A stretch of DNA of 64,000 nt from Streptomyces sp. NBC_01353. Its GTDB lineage: Bacteria > Actinomycetota > Actinomycetes > Streptomycetales > Streptomycetaceae. Both the position numbers and the translations under genes were made by a program. The notes under the pieces were generated by a model. It had not been told where the DNA came from and searched no databases. It worked only from the letters and a program-made list of their open reading frames with translations. The stretch covers positions 7,403,501 through 7,467,500 of the forward strand of contig NZ_CP108352.1 of assembly GCF_036237275.1 (NCBI RefSeq). The letters run 5' to 3'. This document shows positions 53,852 to 63,151 of this stretch, in pieces. Within the stretch, counting starts at the first letter, position 1. Each line of letters starts with the position of its first letter.

Positions 53852-54712
53852 TCATCCGTCGACGTCCTCCAGCCTCCGGACGCGTTCCGCGTCGCACGTG
53901 CGGGGGCAGGTCAGGCACGCCTGAGCCTGGTCGAGCTTGTAGTAGAGACAGCATCCGAGCCGGGTGCGCGTGTGGTGGCCCAGGCCGCCGGTGCCCGTCA
54001 GCCGCCTGAAGTCGGCGCCACCCGGGAAGGGCGGGATGCCGTGCGGGAGCAGCTCCGTCGCGGCCCGCACGGCCTCGTCCTCCCGGTCGAGCATGCGGCC
54101 GAGGTACCAGATGCCGGAGACCAGATCGTCGGCGACCATGCCCCACAGAGCCCTCGGCCCACGCCGCAGGTGGGTGCCGATCGCGGCGACCAGGGGGCGT
54201 ACGTGATCGACGACGACGGCGCGCAACTCGGCGCGCAGTGCCTCCTCGTGGCCGATCACCCGGGCGCCGGGCAGTCCGGCCGCCGGGTCGTCCGACAGGC
54301 AGGCGAAATCGGAACCGGGTGCGACCTCGAATCCGGCCGTCGTGAGGTCCAGCCGGACCTCCGCCGGGTGAAGACGCGGCACGCGACGCTCCAGATGCCA
54401 CGGGCCGCTCATCAGCAGACTGACGGACCACAGGTAGTCGTGGAGTGCGCGGGACGCGGCGACGTCTCGGCGGGGGGAGTGCCCGTGCCGCTCGTGGATG
54501 CGGACCGCCTCGGCGTGGATGAAGGCGTCCAGCGCATCTTCGTCCTGGGCCAGGTCGGCGCCGGTGACGCATTCCGCAGAGGGCCTGCCCGGGAGGGCGG
54601 TCCGGGCGTCGAGTGCGTCGCACAGCGTGATGACGCGGCCGTAGGTGCCCGTGAGGGCGGCGGTCGAGCTCACGGCGTGAGGCGCCGCCGCGGTTCCCGG
54701 TGCCATGGCCAT
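53852..54712 (-). CDS. FhuF-like (2Fe-2S) ferric-siderophore reductase
   Basis: 286 residues. The last 30 residues carry RTRLGCCLYYKLDQAQACLT then CPRTCD, the CC-x10-C-x2-C cysteine set that binds the 2Fe-2S cluster of FhuF-type reductases. The central part (LWGMVADDLVSGIWYLGRML) is the FhuF fold. It releases iron from imported ferric siderophores in the cytoplasm. ATG 54712 follows AAGGAG by 4 nt; ATG 54706 is equally possible. Divergent from the siderophore synthesis operon with an iron box 48 bp upstream, so repressed by iron through DmdR/IdeR (inference). Confidence 0.85.
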   Translation of the reverse strand: MAMAPGTAAAPHAVSSTAALTGTYGRVITLCDALDARTALPGRPSAECVTGADLAQDEDALDAFIHAEAVRIHERHGHSPRRDVAASRALHDYLWSVSLLMSGPWHLERRVPRLHPAEVRLDLTTAGFEVAPGSDFACLSDDPAAGLPGARVIGHEEALRAELRAVVVDHVRPLVAAIGTHLRRGPRALWGMVADDLVSGIWYLGRMLDREDEAVRAATELLPHGIPPFPGGADFRRLTGTGGLGHHTRTRLGCCLYYKLDQAQACLTCPRTCDAERVRRLEDVDG

Positions 54713-54759
54713 CCCACTCCTTCGCGTGTCGACGACGCGTCGCGTCGGCGGGTTCGAAA

Positions 54760-54778
54760 TAAGGTAAGCCTCACCTTA
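54760..54778. promoter_or_regulatory. Iron box 1 (DmdR/IdeR-type operator)
   Basis: TAAGGTAAGCCTCACCTTA, 19 bp with TAAGGT/ACCTTA ends, very close to the IdeR/DmdR consensus TTAGGTTAGGCTAACCTAA. Nearest to the FhuF-like gene. Confidence 0.82.
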
Positions 54779-54841
54779 CGTGAAGTCGATCCAGCTCATG
54801 ACCAGGGGTCAGGTCGCTCAAGGCGTGGGGAAGTTGAGAAC

Positions 54842-54860
54842 TTAGGTTTGCCTAACTTAG
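54842..54860. promoter_or_regulatory. Iron box 2 (DmdR/IdeR-type operator)
   Basis: TTAGGTTTGCCTAACTTAG, 19 bp matching the left half and most of the right half of the iron-box consensus. It lies 99 bp before the GTG of the ATP-grasp gene, so it probably controls the synthesis operon. Confidence 0.8.
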
Positions 54861-54959
54861 GCTGCGCAGTCGGTGGCGACACCGGGCGCGCCGAACCGCC
54901 ACGCCGCGACCGGCGCCGTGCGCCGACACCACTCACCACCCGATCCGAAGGGGCCGCCC

Positions 54960-56159
54960 GTGCGGTTGTATCTCCTCGCCCTCAACCCGACCGACTCGGT
55001 CACCGAGGGTTTCCTTCCCGCCGCCGCCCGGCTCGGCCTGGACGTCACCGTGCTCACGGACCAGCCCGCGGCGCACCGCGACCGCGGTCCCGGTATCGAG
55101 GTCCTGGCGTGCGACGTACGTGACTTCCGCGCGGTCATCACCCGCATCTCGACGCACCACACACCCGACGGGATCTTCACGAACAGCGACCACCTGCAGA
55201 TCCAGGCCGCCCTGGCCGCCGACTACTTCGGCCTGCCAGGCAAGAGCTGGCAGGCCACGCTCCGAGCCAAGAACAAGGCGCAGATGCGCCGTCACCTCGC
55301 CGTCACCGGCGCCGATACGGTCTGGTCGAGGGAGATCGGTCCAGGTTGCGACCCGGCCGAACTCACCGAAGGCGGGGGCGTCGACGTTCCGTACCCGTGC
55401 GTGCTCAAACCACGGGAGGGCGTGGCCAGTGAGGACGTTGTGCTCGTCGACGGGCCCGAGGAACTCGTGCTGCGCTGCAAGGAGATACAGGCGCGGCGGC
55501 CCGGGGCGGCGCTGGTCGTCGAGGAGTACCTCACGGGCGAGTTGTACACCCTGGAGACGCTCGGTGACGGCCGTACACGCCATGTTCTGGGCGGGTTCCA
55601 CACCGAGGTGTCTCCACCGCCGTACTTCATCGAGCGCGCCATGACCTTCGTGGCGTCGCATCCCGAGCCCGTCCTCGGGCAGGTCCTCGCACAGCTCGAC
55701 GCGCTGGGCGTCGGATTCGGCGTCTGTCACACAGAGTTCGTGGTGCACGAGGGACGGGCCCGCATCATCGAGGTCAACTACCGTGCCGTAGGCGACCAAT
55801 GCGACCTGCTGCTGGCCCGGCTCCTGGGAATCCCGCTGTTCGAGTACATTCTGCGGACGCATCTGGGGGAGCCGCTGCCCCGGGATCTCGGCGCCCGCAC
55901 CGAGCGGTCCGCCCGGCTCGCGTACCCGTGCGCCGATCGTGCCGGGACGCTCACCGCCGCGCCCGCCGCCGTCGACCTGGTCCAGGACGGTGTGAAGCTG
56001 ACGTACCGGCCGTTGCGCGAGGTGGGCGAGTGCCACGAGCTGTACCGGACCAACCGCGACTACCTCGGGGTGCTCCGCGCGATGGGACCCGGCCAGGACG
56101 CGGTCGAACGGGTGGTCGCCGGCTTCCTCGCCGCACAACGCTGGGAGATCACCCCATGA
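54960..56159 (+). CDS. ATP-grasp ligase of the siderophore operon
   Basis: 399 residues from GTG 54960 (AAGGGG upstream). Pre-ATP-grasp domain (MRLYLLALNPTDSVTEGFLP, TNSDHLQIQAALAADYFGLPG), then ATP-grasp: PYPCVLKPREGVASEDVVLV (ATP-binding Lys), ALVVEEYLTGELYTLETLG, GVCHTEFVVHEGRARIIEVNYRAVGDQ (metal-binding Glu/Asn). This class joins a carboxylate to an amine through an acyl phosphate. As the first gene of an iron-box-controlled operon and coupled to a NIS synthetase by ATGA, it is likely a third ligase of the siderophore pathway. It could also make an amino acid precursor. Confidence 0.85.
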   Translation: MRLYLLALNPTDSVTEGFLPAAARLGLDVTVLTDQPAAHRDRGPGIEVLACDVRDFRAVITRISTHHTPDGIFTNSDHLQIQAALAADYFGLPGKSWQATLRAKNKAQMRRHLAVTGADTVWSREIGPGCDPAELTEGGGVDVPYPCVLKPREGVASEDVVLVDGPEELVLRCKEIQARRPGAALVVEEYLTGELYTLETLGDGRTRHVLGGFHTEVSPPPYFIERAMTFVASHPEPVLGQVLAQLDALGVGFGVCHTEFVVHEGRARIIEVNYRAVGDQCDLLLARLLGIPLFEYILRTHLGEPLPRDLGARTERSARLAYPCADRAGTLTAAPAAVDLVQDGVKLTYRPLREVGECHELYRTNRDYLGVLRAMGPGQDAVERVVAGFLAAQRWEITP

Positions 56160-57976
56160 CGGCCACGGCCACCACCCCAGCCGCCACATCCGCCACCCCC
56201 GAGACCCCTGATGTCCCGGATGCCTGCGAACGTGACCTGCTCCTGCGGGTGCTCGGTGCGTTCCTGCGGGAGGACGTCGTGGGTCTGCGCACCCGCGGCG
56301 TGAGGGTGGAACGGACGGACGGCCCGTGGCTGCGGCTCGCCGCTTCCGTCGGCGAGGACGCCTTGCTGCTGCCGCTCGCCGGCGACGGATTCCAGAGCGC
56401 GTCCACCGCTCGACTTCCCCTGCTCGTACGGGAGTCGGACGGGCGTGAGCTGACCACCTCCGCGGAGATCATCGACGCCGTGGCGGCATGCGCAGACCCG
56501 GCCGATCGGGGCGGCTTCGAGGCCTTCGCCGAGGAATGCCGACAGACTCTCGCCACCATGCGGTTGCACGTCCGTACGCGCGGCGAGGTCGGCGGACTTC
56601 TCACCGCCCGCTACGGAGCCGACCCCGCCGCGTGGACAGGCCTTGCCGGGGGACTGGCCCACGACACCCTCGCCGCCCGCATCGACCATCCCGTCTATCC
56701 CACCGCGCGAGGGCGCACCGGGCTCGACGAAGACCAACTGCGGGCCCATGCGCCAGAGTTCCATCCCTCCTTCGCCCTGCGCTGGATCGTCGTACCCCGG
56801 CAGGCGGTCACCGCGCCCGGGAACGACCCGCGCCTTCCCCTCCACTGGCCGACACCGGCGATGCTCGGGCTGCCGGACCTCCTCCCCACGCACATCGCGC
56901 TCCCCGTCCACCCGCTCACGGTCGGTGCCCCCCTGCGCGAGGCCCTGCGCGCCACCGGCCTGGAGGACACGGCCGTCCTCGCCGAGCCCGCGTACCTCGA
57001 GGTCGTGCCGACGCTGTCGATGCGGACGGTGGCCCTCGCGGCCGAACCGACCGTCCACCTCAAACTGCCGCTGGCCACCTCCACCCTGGGCCTGCGCAAC
57101 CGCCGGACCATCAAGCCCGGCACGCTCGTCGACGGCGCCGCCGGCCAGCGGCTGCTGGAAACCGTGATCGCCCACGAGCCGCGCTTTCGCGACACGGTCC
57201 TCGTCGCCGACGAGACCGCCTACGCCCATGCCGGGCACGAACTTCTCGCCTTTCTGGTCCGCCGATACGCGGCCGGTCTCGAGGACTCCGTCGTCGTGCC
57301 CATGGCCGCGCTTCTGAGCGAGGCCCCCGACGGCCGACCGTTGATCGACCACCTCGCCGACCGCTACTACCGCGGCGACCCGGTCGCCCTGCTCGATGCC
57401 GCCCTGACCCTGCTCTTCGACTGGCAGACCACTCTCTTCGGCTACGGCATCGCGCTCGAATCGCACCAGCAGAACGTCTCTCTGGTGCTGGACGACGGCC
57501 CGGACGGCCGTCCCCGCCTGCGGCTGCTCCTCAAGGACAACGACGGCCCGCGCATCAACACGGCCCGTATGCGGGACGCCCTGGCCGGCGACGCGCCCGA
57601 CCCGTCCACCTTCGACGACGCCCGGATCTTCGGCGACGAGGACAGGCCCGTCATCGACCTGTTCGCCACCATCACGGTCCACCTGTGCGCGGGAGCCTTC
57701 GCCTTCGGTCTGGCCAGGCACGGCCGTGCCCCGCTGGACGTGCTGCTCAGGCTCGTCCGCGACCGGCTGGCGGAAGCCGTCGAACGGCTCGGTACGGACC
57801 CGGGGCAGCCGGGCGCGATCCTGCGAGCCCACGTCCTGGACGCCCCGGAGCTGCCGGTCAAGGCCATGGTCTCCGCCGGCACCCTGCTCACCAAGGAACG
57901 CTCGGGCGCGGTCGACATCAACAAGCACTACACCACCGGCCCCAACTACCTTCGCACCACCGGCGTCTCGCGATGA
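56156..57976 (+). CDS. NIS siderophore synthetase (IucA/IucC family), first copy
   Basis: 606 residues. IucA/IucC fold: the ATP-binding segment appears as a variant IDHPVYPTARGRTG (about 180-193), followed by HAPEFHPSFALRWIVVP, LPTHIALPVHPLT, PTLSMRTVALAAEPTVHLKL, TSTLGLRNRRTI and the FhuF-like C-terminal part (LFGYGIALESHQQNVSLVLDDG, LLKDNDGPRIN). NIS synthetases adenylate citrate or another carboxylate and form an amide with an amine. The variant HPxYP with Arg in place of Lys, and its distance from the second copy, suggest a different subtype or substrate. Coupled to the ATP-grasp gene. Confidence 0.9.
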   Translation: MTATATTPAATSATPETPDVPDACERDLLLRVLGAFLREDVVGLRTRGVRVERTDGPWLRLAASVGEDALLLPLAGDGFQSASTARLPLLVRESDGRELTTSAEIIDAVAACADPADRGGFEAFAEECRQTLATMRLHVRTRGEVGGLLTARYGADPAAWTGLAGGLAHDTLAARIDHPVYPTARGRTGLDEDQLRAHAPEFHPSFALRWIVVPRQAVTAPGNDPRLPLHWPTPAMLGLPDLLPTHIALPVHPLTVGAPLREALRATGLEDTAVLAEPAYLEVVPTLSMRTVALAAEPTVHLKLPLATSTLGLRNRRTIKPGTLVDGAAGQRLLETVIAHEPRFRDTVLVADETAYAHAGHELLAFLVRRYAAGLEDSVVVPMAALLSEAPDGRPLIDHLADRYYRGDPVALLDAALTLLFDWQTTLFGYGIALESHQQNVSLVLDDGPDGRPRLRLLLKDNDGPRINTARMRDALAGDAPDPSTFDDARIFGDEDRPVIDLFATITVHLCAGAFAFGLARHGRAPLDVLLRLVRDRLAEAVERLGTDPGQPGAILRAHVLDAPELPVKAMVSAGTLLTKERSGAVDINKHYTTGPNYLRTTGVSR

Positions 57977-58102
57977 GTCCCGCCGTCCCACCGTGACTCG
58001 CTGCCGTCCTCGCTCCGCTCGAAGCCCCAAGGGTGGAGACGACGAGTCGAACGCCCCATGCCTTCCGAACCTTCGCTCTCCCCGTACGTGCTGGAGCCAT
58101 TG

Positions 58103-59878
58103 ATGTCGCTCACCGATTCGCTCGAAACCGCGCTGCCTCCCGGCGCCCCTGCCCCCGCGGTCCCGGCTTCTCCCACCGAACTGCCCACCGCGGACACGGC
58201 CGTGGTCCACACCCTCCTCAACTGCCTGGTGCGTGAGGTCTCCGGCCCCGAGCGGCAGACCACGGTCACCGACGGTCACCTACTGCTCCGCCTGCCCCGC
58301 GCGGGCGTGCTGCTGAAGGTCGCCCTACGGCGTACGTCCATGCTGGGCGCGCACCGCTTCGCAGGGCCGGTACTGGAGCGGCGCCCCTGCGGCGGCTGGT
58401 CGCCGGTCGACTGGCGGCTCCTGTCCGCGTACACCCAGGAAGAGCTGTGGCTGCGCACCGGGGTGCGCAACGAGGAGTTCCTGGACCAGGTCGCCTCCAG
58501 TCACGACGCCGTCTCCACCGTGCTCGCCACGCGTGCGGCGCGGCCACGGCCGACGCCCCTCGGTGTGTTCTCCCGATACGTCGCCTCCGAACAGTCCCTC
58601 CTGTTCGGCCACCGTTTCCACCCCACTCCCAAGGCCCGCGGCGGCGACGCCGCCTCCTGGACGGCGTACGCCCCCGAGGCCGAGGCGTCCTTCCCGCTGC
58701 GCCACCTGGCCGTGCGGGAGCACCTCATCGCCGAAGACGGCGCCACCGAAGCACTCGACCGGCTGCGTCCCGATGTCCCGGACGGCTATCGGCTGCTGCC
58801 GGCGCACCCCTGGCAGTACGACATGCTGCGCGAACTCCCCGAGCTGCGCGCGGCGTTCGACCGTGAGGATCTCCACGACCTGGGCACGGGCGGCGGGCGG
58901 TTCGCGGCCACGTCCTCGCTCCGCACCGTGTACGACGGCGAGTCGTTTTTGAAGTTCAGCCTGAACATCCGCATCACCAACTGCCTGCGCAAGAACGCCA
59001 GTTACGAGCTCTCCGGCGCGGTCGCCCTGACCCGTGTCCTGGAGCCGGTACTGGCCGACCTCGCCTCGCGATTTCCCGGCAGCGAGATGCTCCGCGAACC
59101 GGCCTTCCGCAGCCTCTCCCTTCCCGGCCCGGACGGCACCCCGAACCGCGCCCTGCTCGAAGGGTTCGGAGTGATCGTCCGCGAGGGAATCTCCAGGCGC
59201 CTCATGCCCGGCACCACCCCGCTGCTCGCGGCCGCGGTCGCCGACGAGTACCCGACCGGACCCGGCCACATCTCCCGGCTTCTGGTCGGGGCCGACCCGC
59301 AGACCGCCCTCCGCTGGTGGGCCGCCTACCTCGATCTGCTCGTCCCGCCCGTCCTCGCCGCCTACTTCGACCACGGCGTCGTCATGGAACCGCATCTCCA
59401 GAACGTCCTCGTCTGCGTCGACGACGACGGAATGCCCGCCCAGGTCCTCTTCCGCGACCTCGAGGGCACCAAGCTCCTCCCCGAGCACCACGCCGACGCC
59501 CTCGCCGCACTGCCCTTCGAGGTCGCCGGGCCGATGACCTACGACGCCCGGCGAGGGTGGGACCGGGTGCTGTACTGCCTGCTGGTCAACCACATCGCCG
59601 AGCTGCTCGCGGCCCTCGCCGATCTGCACCCACGGATCGAACCCGACCTCTGGAACCAGGTGCGCGCGACCCTCCGGTCCTACGCGGACCGGCACGGCTG
59701 CCCGCCGCGGCTCGCCGCCCTCCTGGCCGGGGTCCCACTGCCGGCCAAGGCCAATCTGCTCACCCGCTGGGAGCGGAAGTCCGACCGCGAAGCCGACTAC
59801 GTCCGACTCCCCTCCCCGCTCGCCGACGACATGCTGCCCGACAGCGTCGACAGCCCGAACCGCCCGAGGATCCGATGA
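58103..59878 (+). CDS. NIS siderophore synthetase (IucA/IucC family), second copy
   Basis: 591 residues from ATG 58103 (GGAG 7 nt upstream); the 58058 ATG would add 15 residues but has no ribosome site. Signature segments: LLFGHRFHPTPKARGGD (ATP site), RLLPAHPWQYDMLRE, SSLRTVYDGESFLKFSLNIRITNCLRKN, FDHGVVMEPHLQNVLVCVDDDG and VLFRDLEGTKLL. These are the canonical citrate-activating NIS motifs. 126 bp after the first copy. The two probably act in sequence, each forming one amide of the final siderophore. Confidence 0.92.
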   Translation: MSLTDSLETALPPGAPAPAVPASPTELPTADTAVVHTLLNCLVREVSGPERQTTVTDGHLLLRLPRAGVLLKVALRRTSMLGAHRFAGPVLERRPCGGWSPVDWRLLSAYTQEELWLRTGVRNEEFLDQVASSHDAVSTVLATRAARPRPTPLGVFSRYVASEQSLLFGHRFHPTPKARGGDAASWTAYAPEAEASFPLRHLAVREHLIAEDGATEALDRLRPDVPDGYRLLPAHPWQYDMLRELPELRAAFDREDLHDLGTGGGRFAATSSLRTVYDGESFLKFSLNIRITNCLRKNASYELSGAVALTRVLEPVLADLASRFPGSEMLREPAFRSLSLPGPDGTPNRALLEGFGVIVREGISRRLMPGTTPLLAAAVADEYPTGPGHISRLLVGADPQTALRWWAAYLDLLVPPVLAAYFDHGVVMEPHLQNVLVCVDDDGMPAQVLFRDLEGTKLLPEHHADALAALPFEVAGPMTYDARRGWDRVLYCLLVNHIAELLAALADLHPRIEPDLWNQVRATLRSYADRHGCPPRLAALLAGVPLPAKANLLTRWERKSDREADYVRLPSPLADDMLPDSVDSPNRPRIR

Positions 59879-61089
59879 CCGTCCCCACCGCCGCAGTACG
59901 TTCCCACGCCCTGGCGCTTCCCGCCACAGAGCTGCCTGCGTATGTCTACGACCTGGCGGCGCTGCGCGAGCACGCCGCATCCGTTCGTCACGCCCTGCCC
60001 GAGAACGTCGAGCTGTACTACGCCGCCAAGGCAAACCCGGAGCCGGAGATCCTCGCCGCTCTCGCCCCGTACGTCGACGGCTACGAGGTCTCCTCGGGCG
60101 GGGAGCTCGCACACGTCGGCAAGGCCGTGCCGGGCCGTCCCCTGGCCTTCGGCGGTCCGGGCAAGACCCTGGCCGAGATCACGGCCGCTCTGGAACAGGG
60201 CGTGGCGCGTTTCCACGTCGAGAGCGCATACGAACTCCGTGTGCTCGCCGAGCTCTCCGCCCGGAGAGCATCGCACTCCCCGATCGGAGTCCTGCTCCGC
60301 TTCAACCTCCCGCTCTCCGACGGCTCGCTCGCAGGCAGCTCCCTGGCGATGGGAGGGCTTCCCAGCCCGTTCGGCGTCGACCCCTCCGAGGCCGACGAGG
60401 TCGTGGGTCTCCTCGGCGGCGGCGCGTACCCGCAGCTGGAACTGCGGGGCGTGCACGCCCACTTGGCAAGCGGCCTGGAGGCCGCGGAACAGGTGGCCGT
60501 CGCCGAGTCCGTGGTGACCTGGTCCGATGCCCTGGCGGCACGGCACCGGACCCCCCTCGCCGAGGTGAATGTCGGCGGCGGCATGAACGTCGACTACGCC
60601 TCGGCCGAGCGCCGGTTCGACTGGGCCGCTTACGGCGCCGGCCTCGCCCGTCTCGCCGCCGCGCACCCGGGGCTGACCCTGCGTATCGAGCCGGGGCGTG
60701 CGCTCACCGCCTACTGCGGCTGGTACGTCACCGACGTGCTGGACGTGAAGCACAGCCACGGTCGGGAGTTCGCCGTGGTCCGAGGCGGCACACACCACCT
60801 GCGCACGCCGGCGACCAAGGGACACGACCAGCCCTGCACCGTTCTTCCGGTGGACTCCTGGCCTCATCCCTGGCCGCGACCGACCGCCCGGCAGAACGAG
60901 ATCACCCTCACCGGCCAACTGTGCACGCCCAAGGACCTCCTGGCCCGGGACGTGCCTGCGCCGGGGCTGAGAGCGGGCGACCGCGTGGCCTTCGGCCTCG
61001 CGGGGGCGTACGCATGGAACATCTCGCACCACGACTTCCTCATGCACCCTCGTCCCGGCTTCCACTTCCTCGACGGGGCACGGAACTGA
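59875..61089 (+). CDS. Type III PLP-dependent decarboxylase (LysA/SbnH-like)
   Basis: 404 residues. Alanine-racemase-like barrel with PLP lysine in YYAAKANPEPEIL (about 50) and DGYEVSSGGELAHVG, glycine loop VNVGGGMNVDY, RIEPGRALTAYCGWYV, then the C-terminal domain with GQLCTPKDLLARD and FGLAGAYAWNISHHDFL. Relatives decarboxylate diaminopimelate, ornithine or, in SbnH of the staphyloferrin B pathway, a citryl-diamino acid intermediate. ATG overlaps the NIS stop (ATGA). In this operon it most likely decarboxylates a pathway intermediate or supplies the amine. Not the housekeeping LysA, given context. Confidence 0.88.
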   Translation: MTVPTAAVRSHALALPATELPAYVYDLAALREHAASVRHALPENVELYYAAKANPEPEILAALAPYVDGYEVSSGGELAHVGKAVPGRPLAFGGPGKTLAEITAALEQGVARFHVESAYELRVLAELSARRASHSPIGVLLRFNLPLSDGSLAGSSLAMGGLPSPFGVDPSEADEVVGLLGGGAYPQLELRGVHAHLASGLEAAEQVAVAESVVTWSDALAARHRTPLAEVNVGGGMNVDYASAERRFDWAAYGAGLARLAAAHPGLTLRIEPGRALTAYCGWYVTDVLDVKHSHGREFAVVRGGTHHLRTPATKGHDQPCTVLPVDSWPHPWPRPTARQNEITLTGQLCTPKDLLARDVPAPGLRAGDRVAFGLAGAYAWNISHHDFLMHPRPGFHFLDGARN

Positions 61090-61224
61090 CGGGCGGATGA
61101 CGGACGACCTCGGCGCGACCTCGGCCGGCTCCTCGCGCACGGCCCTCTTGCCGTTGCAACTGCGACCGTGCTGCGAAATCCTGGATCCACAGCAGCGAGC
61201 CGAACGATCTCGGAGGCGACGAGC

Positions 61225-62160
61225 ATGGCGCGTCCGGTGTGGTCGGGAGTGCTGTCTTTCGGCCTGGTCAGCATCCCGGTCGGGTTGTACACGGCCACCG
61301 ACAGTCACACGCTCCACTTCCATCAGCTGGAGCGCGGTACCGCCGACCGGATCCGTAACCGGAGGGTCAACCAGCGCACGGGTGAGGAAGTGGACCTGAA
61401 GGACATCGTCAAGGGCTTCGACACGGGCGACGAGTACGTGATCGTCGAGCCCGAGGAGCTGGAGGAGATCGCACCGGGCCGTTCGAAGACGCTGGAGATC
61501 ACCGGCTTCGTCGATCTGGACGAGGTGGAGCCGATCTTCTTCGACCGCACCTACTACCTGGGTCCGAAGGGCAAGGAGTACGGCAAGGTCTACAGCGTGC
61601 TCACCCAAGCGCTCGCCAAGGCGAATCGCGCGGGGATCGCCACCTTCGTCATGCGCCAGCGCGAGTACCTCGTCACGGTGCAGGCCGAGGACGATCTCCT
61701 CACCTGCCACACGCTGCACTGGGCCGACGAGATCCGCGACCCGCGCGCCGAGATCGACAGCCTGCCCGGGAGAACGAAGGCGACGGCGAAGGAACTCCGG
61801 CTGGCCGAGCAGGTCATCGACGCGCTGGCCGTCGACTGGGACCCCGGCGACTACCAGGACACCTACCGGGACAAGGTCGCCGCTCTCATCGAGGCCAAGC
61901 AGGCCGGCGAGACCGTCGAAAAGGCCGAGCTGCCCGGCGAGCCCACCAATGTCGTCGACCTCATGGACGCCCTGCGCGCGAGCATCGACCGCACCGGAGC
62001 CGCCGGCAGGAAACGCTCCCGGAAGGGACGACCGGGGAAGGCCGAGGGGCTCCAGGAGCTGACGAAGACCGAGCTCTACGAGAAGGCCTCGGCAGCCGGT
62101 GTCAACGGACGCTCCACCATGACCCGGGACGAACTGATCGACGCGCTGAGAGCGGCCTGA
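61225..62160 (+). CDS. ku: Ku DNA end-binding protein
   Basis: 311 residues from ATG 61225 (GGAGG upstream). MARPVWSGVLSFGLVSIPVG, HQLERGTADRIRNRRVNQRT, GFVDLDEVEPIFFDRTYYLGP and ELRLAEQVIDALAVDWDPGDYQDTY are the bacterial Ku core. The C-terminal extension is basic (GRKRSRKGRPGKAEG) followed by a SAP/Rho-N-like module (ELTKTELYEKASAAGVNGRS). Ku binds double-strand ends and recruits LigD. No ligD is present in the window. Confidence 0.95.
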   Translation: MARPVWSGVLSFGLVSIPVGLYTATDSHTLHFHQLERGTADRIRNRRVNQRTGEEVDLKDIVKGFDTGDEYVIVEPEELEEIAPGRSKTLEITGFVDLDEVEPIFFDRTYYLGPKGKEYGKVYSVLTQALAKANRAGIATFVMRQREYLVTVQAEDDLLTCHTLHWADEIRDPRAEIDSLPGRTKATAKELRLAEQVIDALAVDWDPGDYQDTYRDKVAALIEAKQAGETVEKAELPGEPTNVVDLMDALRASIDRTGAAGRKRSRKGRPGKAEGLQELTKTELYEKASAAGVNGRSTMTRDELIDALRAA

Positions 62161-62203
62161 GGACAGCGCAGGCTCGTCACTCCGTGCCGGCGGCCTGTCG
62201 CGC

Positions 62204-63151
62204 TCAGGAGCGGGGGAACTTCGTGCGATGGGCCGAGAGCCAGGTCCTGAAGTCCTGGAGTTCGGGGTTGAGCGCACGTACGGCAGCCAGGTCGCGGGCT
62301 GCGGTGAAGTGCTCCTCGCAGTCACGGTAGAACTGGAACATGTTGCCCGTTTCGTCCGCTCCCGGGTAGCCCTGAGCGCGGTAGGCGTCAGGGGTCAGCG
62401 GGCGATACGCGAACGGCACGCCGACCTGCTCCGTCAGCGCGGCGGCCATGTCGGCGACTCTCAGGTGTTCGCCCGCGATGCTCACCGTCGCGCCGATGAG
62501 ATCGGTACCGCGCTCCAGGACGGCCAGTGCCGTCCTGCCGATGTCCACGAAGCTGATGCCGGACAGCCGACTGTCCGCCATCGGGAAGTTGAGGACCAGG
62601 ACGCCGTCGTCGGCCGGCTGCGGGGGGAACGTGTCGAGCAGGTTCTCCCAGTAGAACGTGGTCCGCAGATACGTCGTCGGCACGCCTGCCTCGGTGAAGT
62701 ACCGGTCGGCCTCCGCCTTGGCGTCGAAATGCGGGACCTTGTAGGAATCCTGGAGCGTGGGCATGCGGGTGTCGTCGCGCGGGATGCAGTCCCGGGTGTC
62801 CTCCAGCGTCGACCAGACGGCGTGCTGGACCCCGGCGTGACCGGCCGCCCTGGCGAGCGCCTCGGCCTGCGCCTTTTCATGCTCGGCGTTCATGCCCTCC
62901 CAGAAGTTGGTCACCAGAAACGCTCCGTACGCACCCTCGAACACCGGACCCAGACTCTCCTCGTCGTCCATGTCCGCCCGGACCACGTCGGCTCCGAGCC
63001 GCTCGAGCTCGACCGCGGGCTCCGATTCCGGGTGGCGGGTCACGGCACGCACCGTGAAGTCACCCTCGCCCTTCCCGAGGATCGCCCGTGCGAGAGATCC
63101 GCCTTGGCGCCCGGTCGCGCCGAACACGGTGACAATGCGCTTCGCCGCCAT
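62204..63151 (-). CDS. NmrA/HSCARG-family NAD(P)-binding protein
   Basis: 315 residues, GGAGG upstream of ATG 63151. Rossmann start IVTVFGATGRQGGSLARAIL (5-24), VVRADMDDEESL, GAFLVTNFW, HAVWSTLEDTRD, TYLRTTFYWENLL and SGISFVDIGRTALAVLE follow the NmrA-like atypical short-chain dehydrogenase pattern, which often senses NADPH/NADP ratio rather than catalysing. Convergent with ku. Confidence 0.88.
   Translation of the reverse strand: MAAKRIVTVFGATGRQGGSLARAILGKGEGDFTVRAVTRHPESEPAVELERLGADVVRADMDDEESLGPVFEGAYGAFLVTNFWEGMNAEHEKAQAEALARAAGHAGVQHAVWSTLEDTRDCIPRDDTRMPTLQDSYKVPHFDAKAEADRYFTEAGVPTTYLRTTFYWENLLDTFPPQPADDGVLVLNFPMADSRLSGISFVDIGRTALAVLERGTDLIGATVSIAGEHLRVADMAAALTEQVGVPFAYRPLTPDAYRAQGYPGADETGNMFQFYRDCEEHFTAARDLAAVRALNPELQDFRTWLSAHRTKFPRS

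Noticed and set aside
61225-62160. A complete Ku-LigD end-joining locus
   Set aside because: Ku is clear but no ligase D or primase gene lies within the window, so a complete system cannot be claimed.
59797-62325. Long minus-strand frame opposite the decarboxylase and ku
   Set aside because: Shadow of two well-defined genes; no protein-like composition.
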